Source: Hyphomicrobiales bacterium (GTDB lineage Bacteria > Pseudomonadota > Alphaproteobacteria > Rhizobiales > Aestuariivirgaceae). From it: 6,681 nt of DNA. Shown piece after piece: positions 6,612 to 6,681 of the stretch. A model generated the notes under the pieces. That model worked only from the letters and a program-made list of their open reading frames with translations. It ran no database searches and was not told the origin of the DNA. Each line of letters begins with the position of its first letter. Position 1 is the stretch's first letter. The DNA lies in the NCBI GenBank assembly GCA_012032065.1, contig JAAURV010000178.1, positions 1 to 6,681 on the forward strand, in the 5' to 3' direction. A program made the position numbers and the translations under genes.

Positions 6612-6681
6612 GGAAGCCGAGGGGCTGTCAAGGGCGCGTAGCGCCGCTTCGCGGTTTCACCCTTGACAGCCCTCGGCTTCC
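6612..6681. repeat. Long inverted repeat at the window end
   Basis: The left arm (6612-6634, beginning GGAAGCCGAGGGG) and right arm (6660-6681, ending CCCTCGGCTTCC) are reverse complements over 22 bp, with a single extra G in the left arm. The 25-nt spacer holds smaller hairpins: GGCGC-gta-GCGCC (6633-6645, sharing its edge with the left arm) or CCGC-ttc-GCGG (6644-6654). It starts 60 nt after the RAM-domain stop. It could be that gene's terminator (no T-run can be seen because the sequence ends), a dispersed palindromic repeat, or one end of a larger element. The window stops exactly at the outer tip of the right arm. Confidence 0.8.

Overview
The window is GC-rich and carries one main locus: a high-affinity branched-chain amino acid (LIV/HAAT) ABC importer operon on the + strand. 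Gene order is livH - livM - livG - livF - DUF6867-like membrane protein - periplasmic binding protein. The order, the DUF6867-type gene after livF, the protein sequences and the GC-rich codon use point to an alphaproteobacterium, most likely of the Hyphomicrobiales (Rhizobiales). This placement comes from family recognition; no marker gene is present.

Layout. Bases 1-96 are a short leader with one hairpin. 97-1030 is livH, 1033-2442 livM, 2442-3404 livG, 3401-4123 livF and 4123-4493 the DUF6867-like gene. These five are packed with overlaps or 2-nt gaps and good Shine-Dalgarno sequences, so they look translationally coupled. A 118-nt gap (4494-4611) follows. It holds a possible 12-codon mini-ORF with a strong ribosome site and a stem-loop overlapping its 3' end. 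The binding protein gene (4612-5728) comes next, then two tandem hairpins, the second an intrinsic terminator (5756-5788). Convergent to the operon, on the - strand, is a small secreted, very basic Tyr/Arg/His-rich protein of unknown function (5803-6168). Divergent from it, on the + strand, is a stand-alone Lrp/AsnC ligand-binding (RAM) domain protein (6316-6552). The window ends exactly at the tip of a near-perfect 22-bp inverted repeat (6612-6681).

How the genes work together. The binding protein captures Leu/Ile/Val (or related amino acids) in the periplasm. LivH and LivM form the membrane channel, and LivG and LivF are the two ATPases. The DUF6867-like protein is probably an accessory membrane component of unknown role.

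The main oddity is that livH, the DUF6867-like gene and the binding protein gene are interrupted by five apparent frameshifts (two, one and two). All have the same net sign (-1), while livM, livG and livF are intact. Both sides of every break still read as normal family sequence, so single-base sequence or assembly errors are more likely than real gene decay. I see no clearly novel multi-gene system. The best candidates for something undescribed are the mini-ORF/stem-loop before the binding protein gene, the small cationic secreted protein with its structured leader, and the terminal inverted repeat.
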